Shown piece by piece: positions 33,860 to 44,204 of a DNA stretch of 64,000 bases. The stretch's first letter is position 1, and every line of letters begins with the position of its first letter. This DNA comes from Durusdinium trenchii (lineage: Eukaryota; Sar; Dinophyceae; Suessiales; Symbiodiniaceae). The notes under the pieces were generated by a model, which was not told where the DNA came from, made no database searches, and worked only from the letters and a program-made list of their open reading frames with translations. Location: NCBI GenBank assembly GCA_963970005.1, contig CAXAMN010004080.1, forward strand, positions 233,532 through 297,531. Direction: 5' to 3'. Both the position numbers and the translations under genes were made by a program.

Positions 33860-34074
33860 TCATGAATCATGAAAGTTCAAAAATATCCAACAATCATCAA
33901 ACATCTCAGCCCCAAGTCCTGATTGATTTAGTCAATATGCAACGAAGCCACCTTCCAAGACTGACACCACAAGACAACATGCTCACAGATCACGAAGCAC
34001 CGAAATGCGCTACCCGTTTTGCGACGAAGCCAAGGACTGTTGAGTGTGTGGAGATCTGTTGTGTCCCTCCACCA

Positions 34075-34450
34075 CGCCACCAAAGCCGCACGATTCCCGG
34101 AAAGCGTCAGAGCCGCACGGTTCCATCGGCATGAAAATCATGAAGGCGGCGATGGAGGGTGTGATGCGTATGAACACATCAAACATGAAAAGAGAAACCA
34201 CAATACCTGCACTCGAAAAACCAGACCGTTCCTAGTGTCAGTGTTCCTGGCAAAATCTGACGAGAACACATGAAGATTGCTTGAGGCCCACGATCCACTT
34301 CATGGATTTCAGCATATTTTGGCTTGGTTGTGAAAAACTCAGTGGGGCACAAATTACGTGTGGGACGATGACAGCAATGCCCGCCTTGCCAGCTCGCTGA
34401 AGCTTCAAGGCGGCCTTGACCAGGATTAGCATAAGCTGCCGTAAATTCTG
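34075..34450 (-). CDS. Possible upstream exons of membrane gene
   Basis: Two minus-strand blocks lie just upstream (in gene direction) of the copia insertion. About 34440-34270 reads LILVKAALKLQRAGKAGIAV. About 34210-34075 reads VVSLFMFDVFIRITPSIAAF then MIFMPMEPCGSDAFRE after an acceptor-like GTGCAG. The second is hydrophobic like the exons at 25.3-23.7 kb. Strand, order and character suggest one gene interrupted by the element, but no sequence bridge proves it. Confidence 0.3.
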
Positions 34451-34479
34451 TGTCTATCATTCTATTTAAGTCCAAGAGT

Positions 34480-35210
34480 GGACAACTTCACACAAATCTG
34501 TTATCCATTATTATCCCAAAATCTTTCGATAGCCCCTCTTTCACCTGCCTGGGAGAAACAGAAGGTCATTGAACGTCATCCAGTCAGTCCTTTTCCATCA
34601 CAAACTCTGGGTTCTAAACCGAGCCTTCCCCTCTTCGAAGCTGGCATAGCGGATCCGCAGCACCAAGCAGCGGAGGGTCCGTGCCAGCACCGACTCAGCA
34701 ATTCGGAGTGACATAGCATTGGTTCTCAGACCTTTTGCTTTGCACTGCAGGTTTTGGTCAGAGAACCGTCACGAAAACAAATGCTATGCAAGCGCATCCT
34801 TCTCGTGGCTATCCCCGTGTGTGGCTCTTGGGCCAAAAGGAATATCACTGGTTGCTTCAAAGACACAAAGTCCTCAGCTTCTTCGCGCATCCTGCCAGGC
34901 TGATGGAACTGATCAATGATTCCACGGTGATTCCACCAGCATCTGGATAGATTGTTTTGTTTTCATTTTCGATGTTTCATCTCCTGGTCACTTCATGTGT
35001 CGCCACTTTTCCGCGTCGAAGAGTTTGCAACTTCACCTGAGAACGCTTGCTGCAAAAAGGGCAAAGCATACGCAGTAATTATCAAAAATGGAATGCAACA
35101 GTTCTATGTGCGTCTCTTGATAATTGTATGTATATATATATATATATATGTGCGTGTGTGTGTGTGCCCCTTGTAGTCACAGGGATTCAGTTGAATTGTT
35201 TCTTCAGCAG
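34480..35210. other. No gene recognised
   Basis: The only feature is a TA/GT microsatellite at about 35127-35165. No open frame here looks protein-like. Confidence 0.4.
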
Positions 35211-35212
35211 GG

Positions 35213-35265
35213 GGCCAGGACTCCCTGGCGCGCGTCCTGGCCAACGAAGACCGCGCGCCAGGGAG
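35213..35265. other. Two mutually exclusive perfect hairpins
   Basis: Stem 1 pairs CTCCCTGGCGCGCG (35221-35234) with CGCGCGCCAGGGAG (35252-35265), 14 bp with a 17-base loop. Stem 2 pairs GGCCAGGAC (35213-35221) with GTCCTGGCC (35234-35242), 9 bp with a 12-base loop. The stems share bases, so only one can form at a time. Function is unknown. Confidence 0.85.
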
Positions 35266-35592
35266 GTGAAAACGTACCTGCTATTGTTAAACTGTTGATT
35301 GGTTGCTGTGGTCCCTTGGTTTGTTTCATGGTGGTTCATGTACCTGATGTTGTTCCAGGAGGTGTTTAGGTTTTCAGGTACTTCATAAAGGGCCAATGCA
35401 CGCTTCGCCGTCATCCTGTCGCTCGTCCGTTTTTCGTTTTGAGCTCTGGAGATCTTTAACTTACCTGAACCTGGAGATGAGTCACAGTCCTGCACGCACG
35501 TCGTCAACCTGTCGCGTGATCGTCGATGCTATTGGTTTGGTCTAGCTGTACCCTTAGGAAATGGTAACCTAGGCCGGCGTGTGGCACCGCTG

Positions 35593-36851
35593 TCAAGTCA
35601 GTACGCATTTCCATAAGTGTGTGTAAATTACAATGATAGCCTTTCTCAGGGGTCTACCTGTTGCGTGGAGACAATGTGCAGGGGGAGTGAATATCAGTGT
35701 ATAGCGTTCTGCCAGGCCACGGCAGAGTCTGCAGCTGCAAAGTGAGCTTTGGCGATGCGCAGCTGCATGGTACGGAGCAGTCCCCACACCAGCAAAGAGT
35801 CCTGGAGCAGTCTCACCAGATCTCACCAGCATCAATGGAGTTCTACACATCCCGTTGCCACATCCCAGTTGCTGTCCCTGCCTGTCGCTCCTGCTGCCTG
35901 CTTGCCAATTCCCTTCGGGACACTTGGCACCGACGTCCTTGCCTTGGCAGCCCGTGGTGGTTCGAGTCAGTGAGGTTCAGAATATCAGTGAAGGATGCTG
36001 GGACCCCTGAGGGATTTTAATATACAGTAAGCTCGGTCCATTTTGGCCCTGGACTGAAGTGTCTGCGCCGCATTGGAAGATACAAGCCTCACCAGCAGGA
36101 AGAACAAGGAAATGCAACAGCATTCAGCTACCTTTTTGAATGGGTCGGGGGAGGTGAGCTAGCTTTGCCTCCAAGAGTCTCACTCAGCCTTTGCCTTATC
36201 AGTACGTTGTTGAAAATGGACAGGAGGAACCTCTCGTCCTCTGCTAAACAGTTGCTAAGTGCATTCAGCCAAATTCATCCCCTGACGCTGCCGACACTCC
36301 TTGATGACCTGCACCTCACGTTGTGCTACGCAAGCCCGCCGCTGGGCTTGGAGGCGTCCGGTCGCCTATAGCGGTGCAGGGCCACAAACACCTTTTTCAC
36401 CAGACATGGCTAGCCTGCTCAATGGCGGAAGTGGCCAGCGCTTGGCGGCATGCAATGGCCTCCCATGCTACTGCTTTCGTGCACCAAGGATGATACGAAG
36501 AAAGCATCCATCAGTTCAAGGCTTCATTATTTGCCTTCACCACTGCTGAGACCCCCTTCTGCGCATCCAGCTCGGCCCGCCGTGACAACACTTGGAGTGC
36601 GGGCTGCCACGGTGCAGCAACCTCAGAGAGCATCTCCTTAGCGTGCAGAACTCTAAAAACGTGGAGCGAACATGCCTGCGAGTGACTAAGTAGAAAAGAA
36701 TGGCCATGATCTGTTGACTAGTTTGTCCAGGAACTGATCGGGCCAGAAACATCCGCACCACCGCTTGGAGCGTCTCTGCGCTCTGCGTCTTTGTCTGCGC
36801 ATCGGCTGTCACTGCCCTTGCCATTCTCATTCGCAGCCGCAAGGCGTACAA
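35593..36851 (-). CDS. Scattered exons of unknown gene(s)
   Basis: Minus-strand frames at about 36851-36650 (ALRLRMRMARAVTADAQTKT then QSAETLQAVVRMFLARSVPG, with an IQ-like LQAVVRMFLAR) and 35850-35700 (RTPLMLVRSGETAPGLFAGV) look like protein. They share the strand of the neighbours. No family is recognised, and whether they belong to one gene is unknown. Confidence 0.25.
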
Positions 36852-36939
36852 AACATGGCGAAGAAGCTCTGCATCCTTGACATTTCGAAGCGACCCTTTC
36901 TATTCAAAGCGGGCATGCAAGAGGACACAGGAAAAGAGA

Positions 36940-37058
36940 TAGTAGTACGGCCAGGAGCCCCTAGTAGCGTCCTTGCTCCCAGTAGCGATGCCAGGAGCCC
37001 CCAGTACCGAACATTGCTCCTAGTAGTACGGCCAGGAGCCCCTAGTAGCTTCTTGTTA
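36940..37058. repeat. CTAGTAG-family repeat, type A
   Basis: Tandem units of type TAGTACGGCCAGGAGCCCCTAG and TAGCGTCCTTGCTCCCAGTA end in AGTAGCTTCTTGTT. The array matches those at 15507-15610 and 56976-57052 in the same orientation and 55987-56129 in the opposite one. Confidence 0.85.
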
Positions 37059-37402
37059 ACATGATGATATGACTGATATGCTCTCTGTCCAGATGTTATG
37101 TCTTTTCGTGCCCAAGGCTCGGCTTGTCGATCCTGAGGGGATGCCTCAGACCTGAGGCTGTGGCACAGTGTGGCACGATGTCCCTGCCGTACTGCATAAG
37201 TCATTTCTGAGGCACGTTAGTGTGGTCTTTATTGCTTTCCTTGAAGGCATCAATGGCATCAACATCAAGAAGTTGAAGAACTATGGAACATAGGTTCTCA
37301 GCTCAGGAAAATGGGACAAGTGCAAACGACGAGGGCACAAACCCCTGATTCAATCTTGCCCTGGTGGCAGTCAATTTCACTGAGCTCAGGTTGGAAGATT
37401 CA

Positions 37403-37573
37403 TCAACAGAATTGATCAGAATTGCCAACATCCAGCTCAGCTCCCAGCAAACCAGGCAATCCAGGCGAACCAATCTTCGCAGTCTTCTCCGGTTTGGCTG
37501 CTTCTCTCTTCGGCGTGCTAGCGGCAGTGGCACCACGCACGGCGTTTGGGCTGGAGGCACTCTTTGGGCCCAT
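37403..37573 (-). CDS. Basic N-terminal exon or 56-aa small protein
   Basis: An ATG at 37573-37571 opens 56 codons beginning MGPKSASSPNAVRGATAAST and continuing PKREAAKPEKTAKIGSPGLP. It is Lys/Ala/Pro-rich and then glycine- and leucine-rich before TGA at 37405-37403. The basic, low-complexity start resembles the disordered N-terminus of a nucleic-acid-binding protein. More likely it is a first exon that leaves the frame before the TGA than a complete small protein. No family is recognised. Confidence 0.4.
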   Translation of the reverse strand: MGPKSASSPNAVRGATAASTPKREAAKPEKTAKIGSPGLPGLLGAELDVGNSDQFC

Positions 37574-38187
37574 GGTGGGCCATGGCCTACAGACCAGCCT
37601 AAAGTTAAAGTGTTACCCGATTTTCTCTCATCCATAAAGGGAGTCTCTGTCATTGCCGCTGTTCAATGTCGATCTCATAGCGCAGCAGTGTCGGAATTCA
37701 ACTAGGTTCCACAATACAATACATGAGAAGCAACGTGATCTTCTGAGCCTTTGTGGCACCAATGGCTGCAGGAAAAGACGCCGCAATCTTAGCAAGTTTT
37801 TTCTTGGGGCACTCCAAGTATCTTGCACTGAAATCCCCAACCGTGTCGCCCCGTAGTCCTTTTTTTGGCAGCAGCGCACCTGCAGCTCAATCAACAATGG
37901 CCTTCATGACGCTCTCAGGAACAGCTTCGCACCAGCCTTCAAGCAAAACAAACACGCACTCGCAAACTGACTAGTTGGACCTGTTTGTGGGACAAGGAGC
38001 GTTACACCGTTACAAATCATTGGACGAGCAAACGGTTGCGGACTCGTGAGGTTGCTGTCTTTCCCCCGTGGCCAGCAGGCACAAGTTCTTCAGCTCTTGA
38101 CAAGATCGCTGAAAATGCAGGCCTTGGGTGAAACTTTTGGTCTCAAAAACAGTCTGCTCAAAAATGGTTGCCGCGCCAACCCGAGGT

Positions 38188-38690
38188 TTACCACATCCAC
38201 TTCAACCCAAGATCTGTGTGCGTGCCTTGCAACACAGGGTGGCCTTTTGCCAGGCGCCTGATCGTGCTGAATGGAAAGATCTCAAGTAGCTCCTCGAGGC
38301 AAAGTTTGCTGCAACTGCCCCACGAGAATTGCAGCTGTCTACTGGGTGCCCTTTCCACAGGCCCAAATGCTCGCATTGAAAGTGATCAGCTACTACACGG
38401 TGGCCATTTGCCACTCACCCCACTTCTCGCGGGAACGGATGGCAGCATTGAAAGCAACCACATTACTTTCGCACACCTTGCCTGCCATGTTCCAGCTGTA
38501 TTGGATTGCACCTGAGCTCATAGAAAGGCCGTTCTGCCTGCTGCCACTCTGCCTGCTTCTCACAGGCACTCGTAATATAATTGCACCTTGCGAGCGAAGC
38601 TCCTGAAGAACGCCGTGGCTGAATTGTAAATGGCTGCATGACTCTTGAGGTTTCGTGTTGCATATGTTGCAATCAAGCCCAGCTGCAGGT
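38188..38690 (-). pseudogene. PPR gene relic
   Basis: PPR-type phrases appear on the minus strand in different frames: NYITSACEKQAEWQQAERPF near 38585-38525 and NVVAFNAAIRSREKWGEWQM near 38460-38400. They show the W-containing helix pattern of the intact PPR genes next door, but frameshifts and stops separate them. It is either a decayed copy or a gene with several introns; decay is more likely because the repeats break mid-unit. Confidence 0.55.
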
Positions 38691-39684
38691 GATATCGATC
38701 TGGACTTCCTCCCTCCACGGTGTCTCGCCACGTCGAGCTGAGCTCCGTCCAAGATGTCCCAGCGAAGCTCCGGAGAAACCTCCCATTGGCTTTAATGGCG
38801 GCGGTGTGTGCCAGCTGTTAGCACAGGATTCGCGCAGGTGGGCCACCAACATTTGTAGATCTACTGCATACACCGACTCGAGTTGATCAAGGGAGCCACC
38901 CAATTTCTCTCAATTCAAGGGCTCAGCCGGAAGCACAAAGCAGCTTGCCGCGTGGTTTTGCAAGTTCTTTGGTCCATGATAGCGGTCCTGACTTGAACCA
39001 GCCACTGCGGGATTCGGACGCCCGCACACAGTCAAACAGCCTAGTGGTCAAGCCGTCTCTTAGGCTAAACGAATCTAGACGAGCACACGTGCTCAAAGCA
39101 GCTGATGCAATGATCGAAATTTCCCAGAGGTTGACCAAACAAAAGGTCAACAGTTGCAGTCGGATAGGGCACCAGAAAGCTAAAAGAGTTGCTGATGAAG
39201 ATTTGTGATTTGTGGGCCTCTGCTGGACACCCCAATGATGGTTGCGCTCAACATCCAGCGCCACGCTAAAGGGCTCTTCAATAAAGACTGGGTGCCCGGG
39301 TGTTAGGAATATGACCATTGATGAAAGTATGAAGACCTGCATCCAACAAGTCTTCAGTCGACCGGAACCAGAAAGCTGACAAACAGCGAAAGCGAGAAAA
39401 CCAGGCCAAGAATGATGTGATGAAAAACAAGCGAACAGCTTCGGACTGTTTGTGTTTCTATGTGTATATATATATATTCATGTATTTTTGGCTGATTCAT
39501 TGTGGCCACTTCCTTAGTTGGGAAATGTTGGGAAGTGCATATCATCTAGCGACGTTTTAGCATTACACACATATACATATATATATATATACATATGCTT
39601 GGCGAAGGAGACACCTAAAGAAAAATTCGAAAGAACATTTTGAATCAATCAGGCAGTTCATCAACAAAACAAAGAATTGTCGAC

Positions 39685-39724
39685 GCCATCACTACTAGGG
39701 TGGAGGGAGGCCTTCTCTAGTAGA
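39685..39724. repeat. CTAGTAG-family fragment in inverted form
   Basis: CTACTAGGGTGGAGGGAGGC is followed by CTTCTCTAGTAG, so the two cores face each other. It resembles a diverged type B unit and lies downstream of the 3' end of the first PPR gene. Confidence 0.55.
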
Positions 39725-39847
39725 ACAAAGTCTGGAGGCAGGGTGGCTTACCACACTGCTTGGTGGTAAGCTTGCAGGGTCTGGGATGCTCGATCCTGAT
39801 CCTGTTGAGAAGTTCTGGTCCAAAAGCAAGTCCTGTAGCAATTTGGG

Positions 39848-41815
39848 TCAATGAGTCGCTGCTTCATCTGCTGCACCTGCGGCTTCGCACATTTCACTAC
39901 AGCAAAACGTGCAGCTCAGCCCATTGCGAGCCTTATGGTCTACAATTCTGAGAGCTTGCAGAAAGTGCGCGTGTCCGCAACCCCTCTCACAAGCCGTGAG
40001 CACGCAGCTCAATGCCAGGACATTGGGATCCGCTCGCCGACGTCGGAATATATCCAACATCAAACTGGTCTTCCTCCAAATGGCAGGTGCCAAGAATAAG
40101 TCGGCCATGGTCAAGCTGCTGGTGCTACCAGTTAGAACTTCATTGACCGGCAGCCCGTGCTCCCACAAATCCTCCAACAAGAACCACCCCTTTTGCCATC
40201 CACTGAGAGCACTGCAGGAGGTGACGAGGGAAGTACAACTGATTACATCTAGTTCATCAGATTGGCGCAGCTCAAGCGCCCGGTGCCACAAACTGAATGG
40301 TGCATAAGCATCAATCGCAGTATTGTACGTGATTGAATTGGCCTGGATCCCATGATGCCTCATCTCCTCCAAACATGCTATGCTCGTCTTCCAGCCTCCT
40401 TGCCTTGCAGTAGCAATCGCCGAGTTGAAGGTTACAGTTGTAGGCTTCATAGTCTCGCGTTTCAGCTCCTTCAGTAGTAAGCGGGATTGCTGCCACTCCT
40501 TTCCCGTGTCGCAGCTAGAAATGGCCGTATTGTATGTGACAATCTGACTTCTCAACCTCAGGTGCTGCATCCATTTAAGCATCATCTGCACTCCCTGCCA
40601 CAGGTTTACAGCTCCCGCTGCGCTCATGACAATATTGAAGAGTACCACATCTGGAGAATCAATGGCCTGAAGCAATGACATGGCCTTCGTCACCTCAAGG
40701 GCACGCCCACAGGCAGCGGCTGCAGCCCCCACAGCCGCCACGTCGCAAGGTGAGAAGTTGCATCGACCACGTGAGGTGAGAAGTTGCAAGGCCCAGCGCC
40801 AAGAGAAGCCGTTGGAAATGGTGCGACTCACATCGACCACGTCACTCCTTACACGAAACCAGTGAAGCTCTGCAAGCCAAGCAAGTGCCAAAGGCCATGG
40901 GCCGCTGCCAGTTGGAGACAAAGAGTTGATATCAGGAGATGGCGAAAGCAACCACCTGGCTTGACGCCACAGATCTTGTTTGTCAAAGGCAGCCACAACG
41001 GCATGATATGTGACGTTTGTTGCTTCCACCTGAATTGCAGCCACATCTTGTAGCACTTGTTGTGCTTTGGCCCACAGGCCCCGACGAGCCAAACTGCCGA
41101 TCAAGGTGTTGTACACGGCAATCGCGGCATCCAGCCGGTTGTGTTTAAGGTTCATCACGAGACCCAAACCTTGGTGCCACCCACTCGCGTCCTCACAGGC
41201 TCCAAGTACAGTGTTGCATGCGACCGTGTTGATACTCTCGGCCTCGTGCAAATGGAAGTTGGAGAGGAGTTCGGTTGCTACTTGCCAAGACCCCCCATTC
41301 CTGCATATGTTCATCGACATGGACAAAACAAAAGCATCCACAAGTCCAGGCACCTTTTGAAGGATGAGTTGGGCAAATCTCCAGTGTGGCGTCATATCAA
41401 GACAGCTTGCAACTGCACTGCGCAGAATTACATCCACCTTGACTTCCCTTTGCTGAGCGCCTTCCAAAAGGTGTGTTGCGTGCTGCCATCCGACTGAACG
41501 CTCACAAGCTTTCACAGCGGAAGTGTAGGTGATCACATCTGCTTCCAGACTTTGTGCCAAAGATGTTTGCAACAACAAACTTGCTAGCACCCACGTGTGG
41601 GAGCAAGCACGAAGTACAGCGTTGCATTCTGCCTGGTTAGCCACTTGAAGCAAGCACAGCTGATGCAATTCCAGCAACGCTTCCTTCCAGCCAGGCTTGG
41701 ACAAGCTTATGGTGCGAATGGCTTGCAAGGCCAAAGCACCTCGTGCCATCCGTTGGTCATAGAGGTGCAACAGCTGAGACAAGCCTGGTGCTCGTGCTTG
41801 TGTTTGCGGTCGCAT
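39848..41815 (-). CDS. Pentatricopeptide repeat (PPR) protein, intronless
   Basis: A single open frame of 655 codons runs from the first ATG (41815-41813) to TGA (39850-39848); three more codons are open upstream. About sixteen PPR units of roughly 35 residues follow the pattern VITYTSAVKACERSVGWQHA, with the Trp common in dinoflagellate PPRs: for example ACNTVLGACEDASGWHQGLG, AVYNTLIGSLARRGLWAKAQ, VTYNTAISSCDTGKEWQQSR and LALSCVLTACERGCGHAHFL. PPR proteins bind RNA through tandem helical hairpins and generally act in plastid or mitochondrial RNA processing. No clear targeting peptide is visible. The absence of introns contrasts with the neighbouring genes. Confidence 0.9.
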   Translation of the reverse strand: MRPQTQARAPGLSQLLHLYDQRMARGALALQAIRTISLSKPGWKEALLELHQLCLLQVANQAECNAVLRACSHTWVLASLLLQTSLAQSLEADVITYTSAVKACERSVGWQHATHLLEGAQQREVKVDVILRSAVASCLDMTPHWRFAQLILQKVPGLVDAFVLSMSMNICRNGGSWQVATELLSNFHLHEAESINTVACNTVLGACEDASGWHQGLGLVMNLKHNRLDAAIAVYNTLIGSLARRGLWAKAQQVLQDVAAIQVEATNVTYHAVVAAFDKQDLWRQARWLLSPSPDINSLSPTGSGPWPLALAWLAELHWFRVRSDVVDVSRTISNGFSWRWALQLLTSRGRCNFSPCDVAAVGAAAAACGRALEVTKAMSLLQAIDSPDVVLFNIVMSAAGAVNLWQGVQMMLKWMQHLRLRSQIVTYNTAISSCDTGKEWQQSRLLLKELKRETMKPTTVTFNSAIATARQGGWKTSIACLEEMRHHGIQANSITYNTAIDAYAPFSLWHRALELRQSDELDVISCTSLVTSCSALSGWQKGWFLLEDLWEHGLPVNEVLTGSTSSLTMADLFLAPAIWRKTSLMLDIFRRRRADPNVLALSCVLTACERGCGHAHFLQALRIVDHKARNGLSCTFCCSEMCEAAGAADEAATH

Positions 41816-42478
41816 GTCGTTCAATAATGGTCAATAACCCTTTCGCAGGCCCATTGGCGGTCCCCTTCGCACTGCATCAATAAACTGGCCGGTTTGAAGC
41901 ACTGCAAGGGACTGCCACCATTTAGACCAAAGCCAAATGGCGCAAACCAGCAAATACCCTACTTTATCCTACTTCCATGCTTGCTGCTGCTGGCATTCAG
42001 GGACCCATCGTAGCAGGGGAGCAAAGCTAGAGGTGAAACAAGGCTTGCTGACGGTGCCCCTATCATTTCTACTATTTCCGACAAGCATCACCTACAGTGT
42101 CACTTTCTCACATCTCAACCACCTCGCATGATGTTTACAACCCTACCAGTAGTGGCCCAATCCTAATTAGTGTGTTGCCATTCTAGCTCTGGGCACTTAT
42201 CTAGACAGTCATGTTTCCTGAGGTGACGTGGAAAAGGATGACATGAGTCTAGAGATTAGGTCGTAGGTGCTCAAAGGGCTCCTGGTGCTCTGATTTTGTT
42301 TGGTTATTGTGGTTGGGGCCAAATTATCTGGAAACCAGTCTCACCACATCTTGCTAGGGTGCAGGGTGAAATCTTTCTCCGGCTGCTCACCCGGAAAAAA
42401 AGGTCAACGTGCTTCAAGCAAGAATGTTGGTGGCACCGCAAGCAAGAATACACAAAAACACCCAGTATAATGGAATTC

Positions 42479-43969
42479 CTATGGTCCTGTAGCAAATGTG
42501 CAGTTTGCACATGGCCCATGTGGCCACGTGTTGGGATCAGAAAGCAGCAACTCCCTTTTCCTTCGAACACCACCGAAGAGAAGGCACTCAATTTGGGCAA
42601 CGGCATCTGCCTCAAGAACTTGCAGGCTTTCAAGAACTGATCCAAACTCCATCCCTTGAGACAAAGCGTGGACCAGGGCGTCGTGCGTGATCGCATCGGC
42701 GTCCAGCCGTCGGTTTCGAAGATGCTGGAACCACTGCATGGCCAAAGGCGTGTGACTTGCTTTGGCAAAAACGGCAATGGCCGCATTGCACAGAATCAGA
42801 TTTGCATGGAGCCGTCCCTCCTCCAGCTCACAGAGTAAAAGCTGAACATGTTGCCACCGGCAGGACTCCTCAGTGGCAGTGATCACTGAGCTGAAAGTCA
42901 CAAGGTCCGCTTGCATGTCTTTCTGAAGGTCAGGCAGCATGATCTGAGCGTGTTGCCATCTTGCAGACTTTTGGAAGGCACTTATTGCCGCATTCAGTGT
43001 TTCAACCTGAACCTGAACACATTCACACCGCACGCTGTGAAGCAAGCTTTGGGCAAATTGCCACTGCGAGGTCTTTTCGAAAGCGCTCACGGCCGAATTG
43101 AAGCAAACGATGCTCGCTTGAAGCCCTGCAACTACACCCCAGCGCAGCAACAAGTGTTGTGCCTCTTGCCAATCCCCAGTCGCCTCGCTTGCACTGATGG
43201 CGGAACTGAGGCCAAAAGGATCTACCTGCAAACTGTCGCCTCTCAAAGCATGCAGCACCGCTCTCGAGCTTCGCCACACTTCGCTTCCATGGGTGCTTAA
43301 GGCAGCGTTGAATGTCAACACATCGCGCCTGACCCCGAGGTTCTTCGCGGAAATCAAATATCCGCCGACCAATCTCCATTTTCCTCGAAGCGAAGTGATC
43401 ACAGTGTTTTGTGTGATTGTGTCTGCAGACGTGTGCAAGAGTGACAGGAGCTCGCGCATGGCAAGAGATAATCTCCACTGCGCACTGTTCGCCGAAGCAG
43501 TGATCATGCCGTTGTAGCTGATCACGTCAGCTTGCACACTTTGTTCACATAGCCGCAGCAGGTCCCAGGCAGCTTGCCAGGTTCCGCTGCGTGCACAGGC
43601 ACTGATGGATGTGTTGTACACAACTGAATTTGTTTGCATCTGCTCATCAAGGAGCTCTCGAAGAAGAGATCCTGCATGTTGCCAAGCTCCAGCCTTCTCA
43701 CAAGCACTGATGCCTGCACCATAGATGATCACGTCTAGTCGGATTTGCATCTGGCAAAGCATTCGCATCAGGAGCAATGCTTGTTGCCAGGCTGCTCCTT
43801 TAGCACAAGCAGTTATGGCAGAGCTACATGCAATCAAATCTGGCCTCTCCAAATCCATCAAAGACCCTAAAGCTTCTTGCCATCGAGACTTTCGCCCCAA
43901 GCTCTGCAGCCCCAACGTCGTAGACTTCAAATTCTTCTGCTGGAATGGGTGCGAGGTGCTAGGCTCCAT
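42479..43969 (-). CDS. Pentatricopeptide repeat (PPR) protein, intronless
   Basis: The first ATG in frame (43969-43967) gives 496 residues to the stop at 42479. About twelve PPR units are visible, such as IACSSAITACAKGAAWQQAL, VIIYGAGISACEKAGAWQHA, VVYNTSISACARSGTWQAAW and VTFSSVITATEESCRWQHVQ. The frame is open for 65 more codons upstream with a hydrophobic stretch (ELVFSCWLACAVFCAM), so an organelle-targeting extension is possible if an upstream start or spliced exon is used. It lies 0.7 kb upstream of the other PPR gene in the same direction and probably arose with it by duplication. Confidence 0.9.
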   Translation of the reverse strand: MEPSTSHPFQQKNLKSTTLGLQSLGRKSRWQEALGSLMDLERPDLIACSSAITACAKGAAWQQALLLMRMLCQMQIRLDVIIYGAGISACEKAGAWQHAGSLLRELLDEQMQTNSVVYNTSISACARSGTWQAAWDLLRLCEQSVQADVISYNGMITASANSAQWRLSLAMRELLSLLHTSADTITQNTVITSLRGKWRLVGGYLISAKNLGVRRDVLTFNAALSTHGSEVWRSSRAVLHALRGDSLQVDPFGLSSAISASEATGDWQEAQHLLLRWGVVAGLQASIVCFNSAVSAFEKTSQWQFAQSLLHSVRCECVQVQVETLNAAISAFQKSARWQHAQIMLPDLQKDMQADLVTFSSVITATEESCRWQHVQLLLCELEEGRLHANLILCNAAIAVFAKASHTPLAMQWFQHLRNRRLDADAITHDALVHALSQGMEFGSVLESLQVLEADAVAQIECLLFGGVRRKRELLLSDPNTWPHGPCANCTFATGP

Positions 43970-44204
43970 TGCACAGAATACGGCACATGCTAGCCAGCAG
44001 CTGAAAACTAATTCTCCATTTGAGCCACTGCATAACAGCAATAGCTTTTGTATGCTTGTGTCGCTTGTTCTCAAGACGAGCCTACCACCCTTATCAAACC
44101 CACAGAGCGCCACAGCCCCTGGTGCCTGCAAGCCACACTGTGCCAAGCTGCAGCTCTCAACCAAGGGCTGCGGAAGGAGCAGCCCATCACCTCAGACATT
44201 CTGA

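Noticed and set aside
36034..36050. CGGTCCATTTTGGCCCTGG as a relic spliced leader
   Set aside because: Only CCATTTTGGC matches the leader, the following bases do not fit CTCAAG, and no intronless gene follows downstream.
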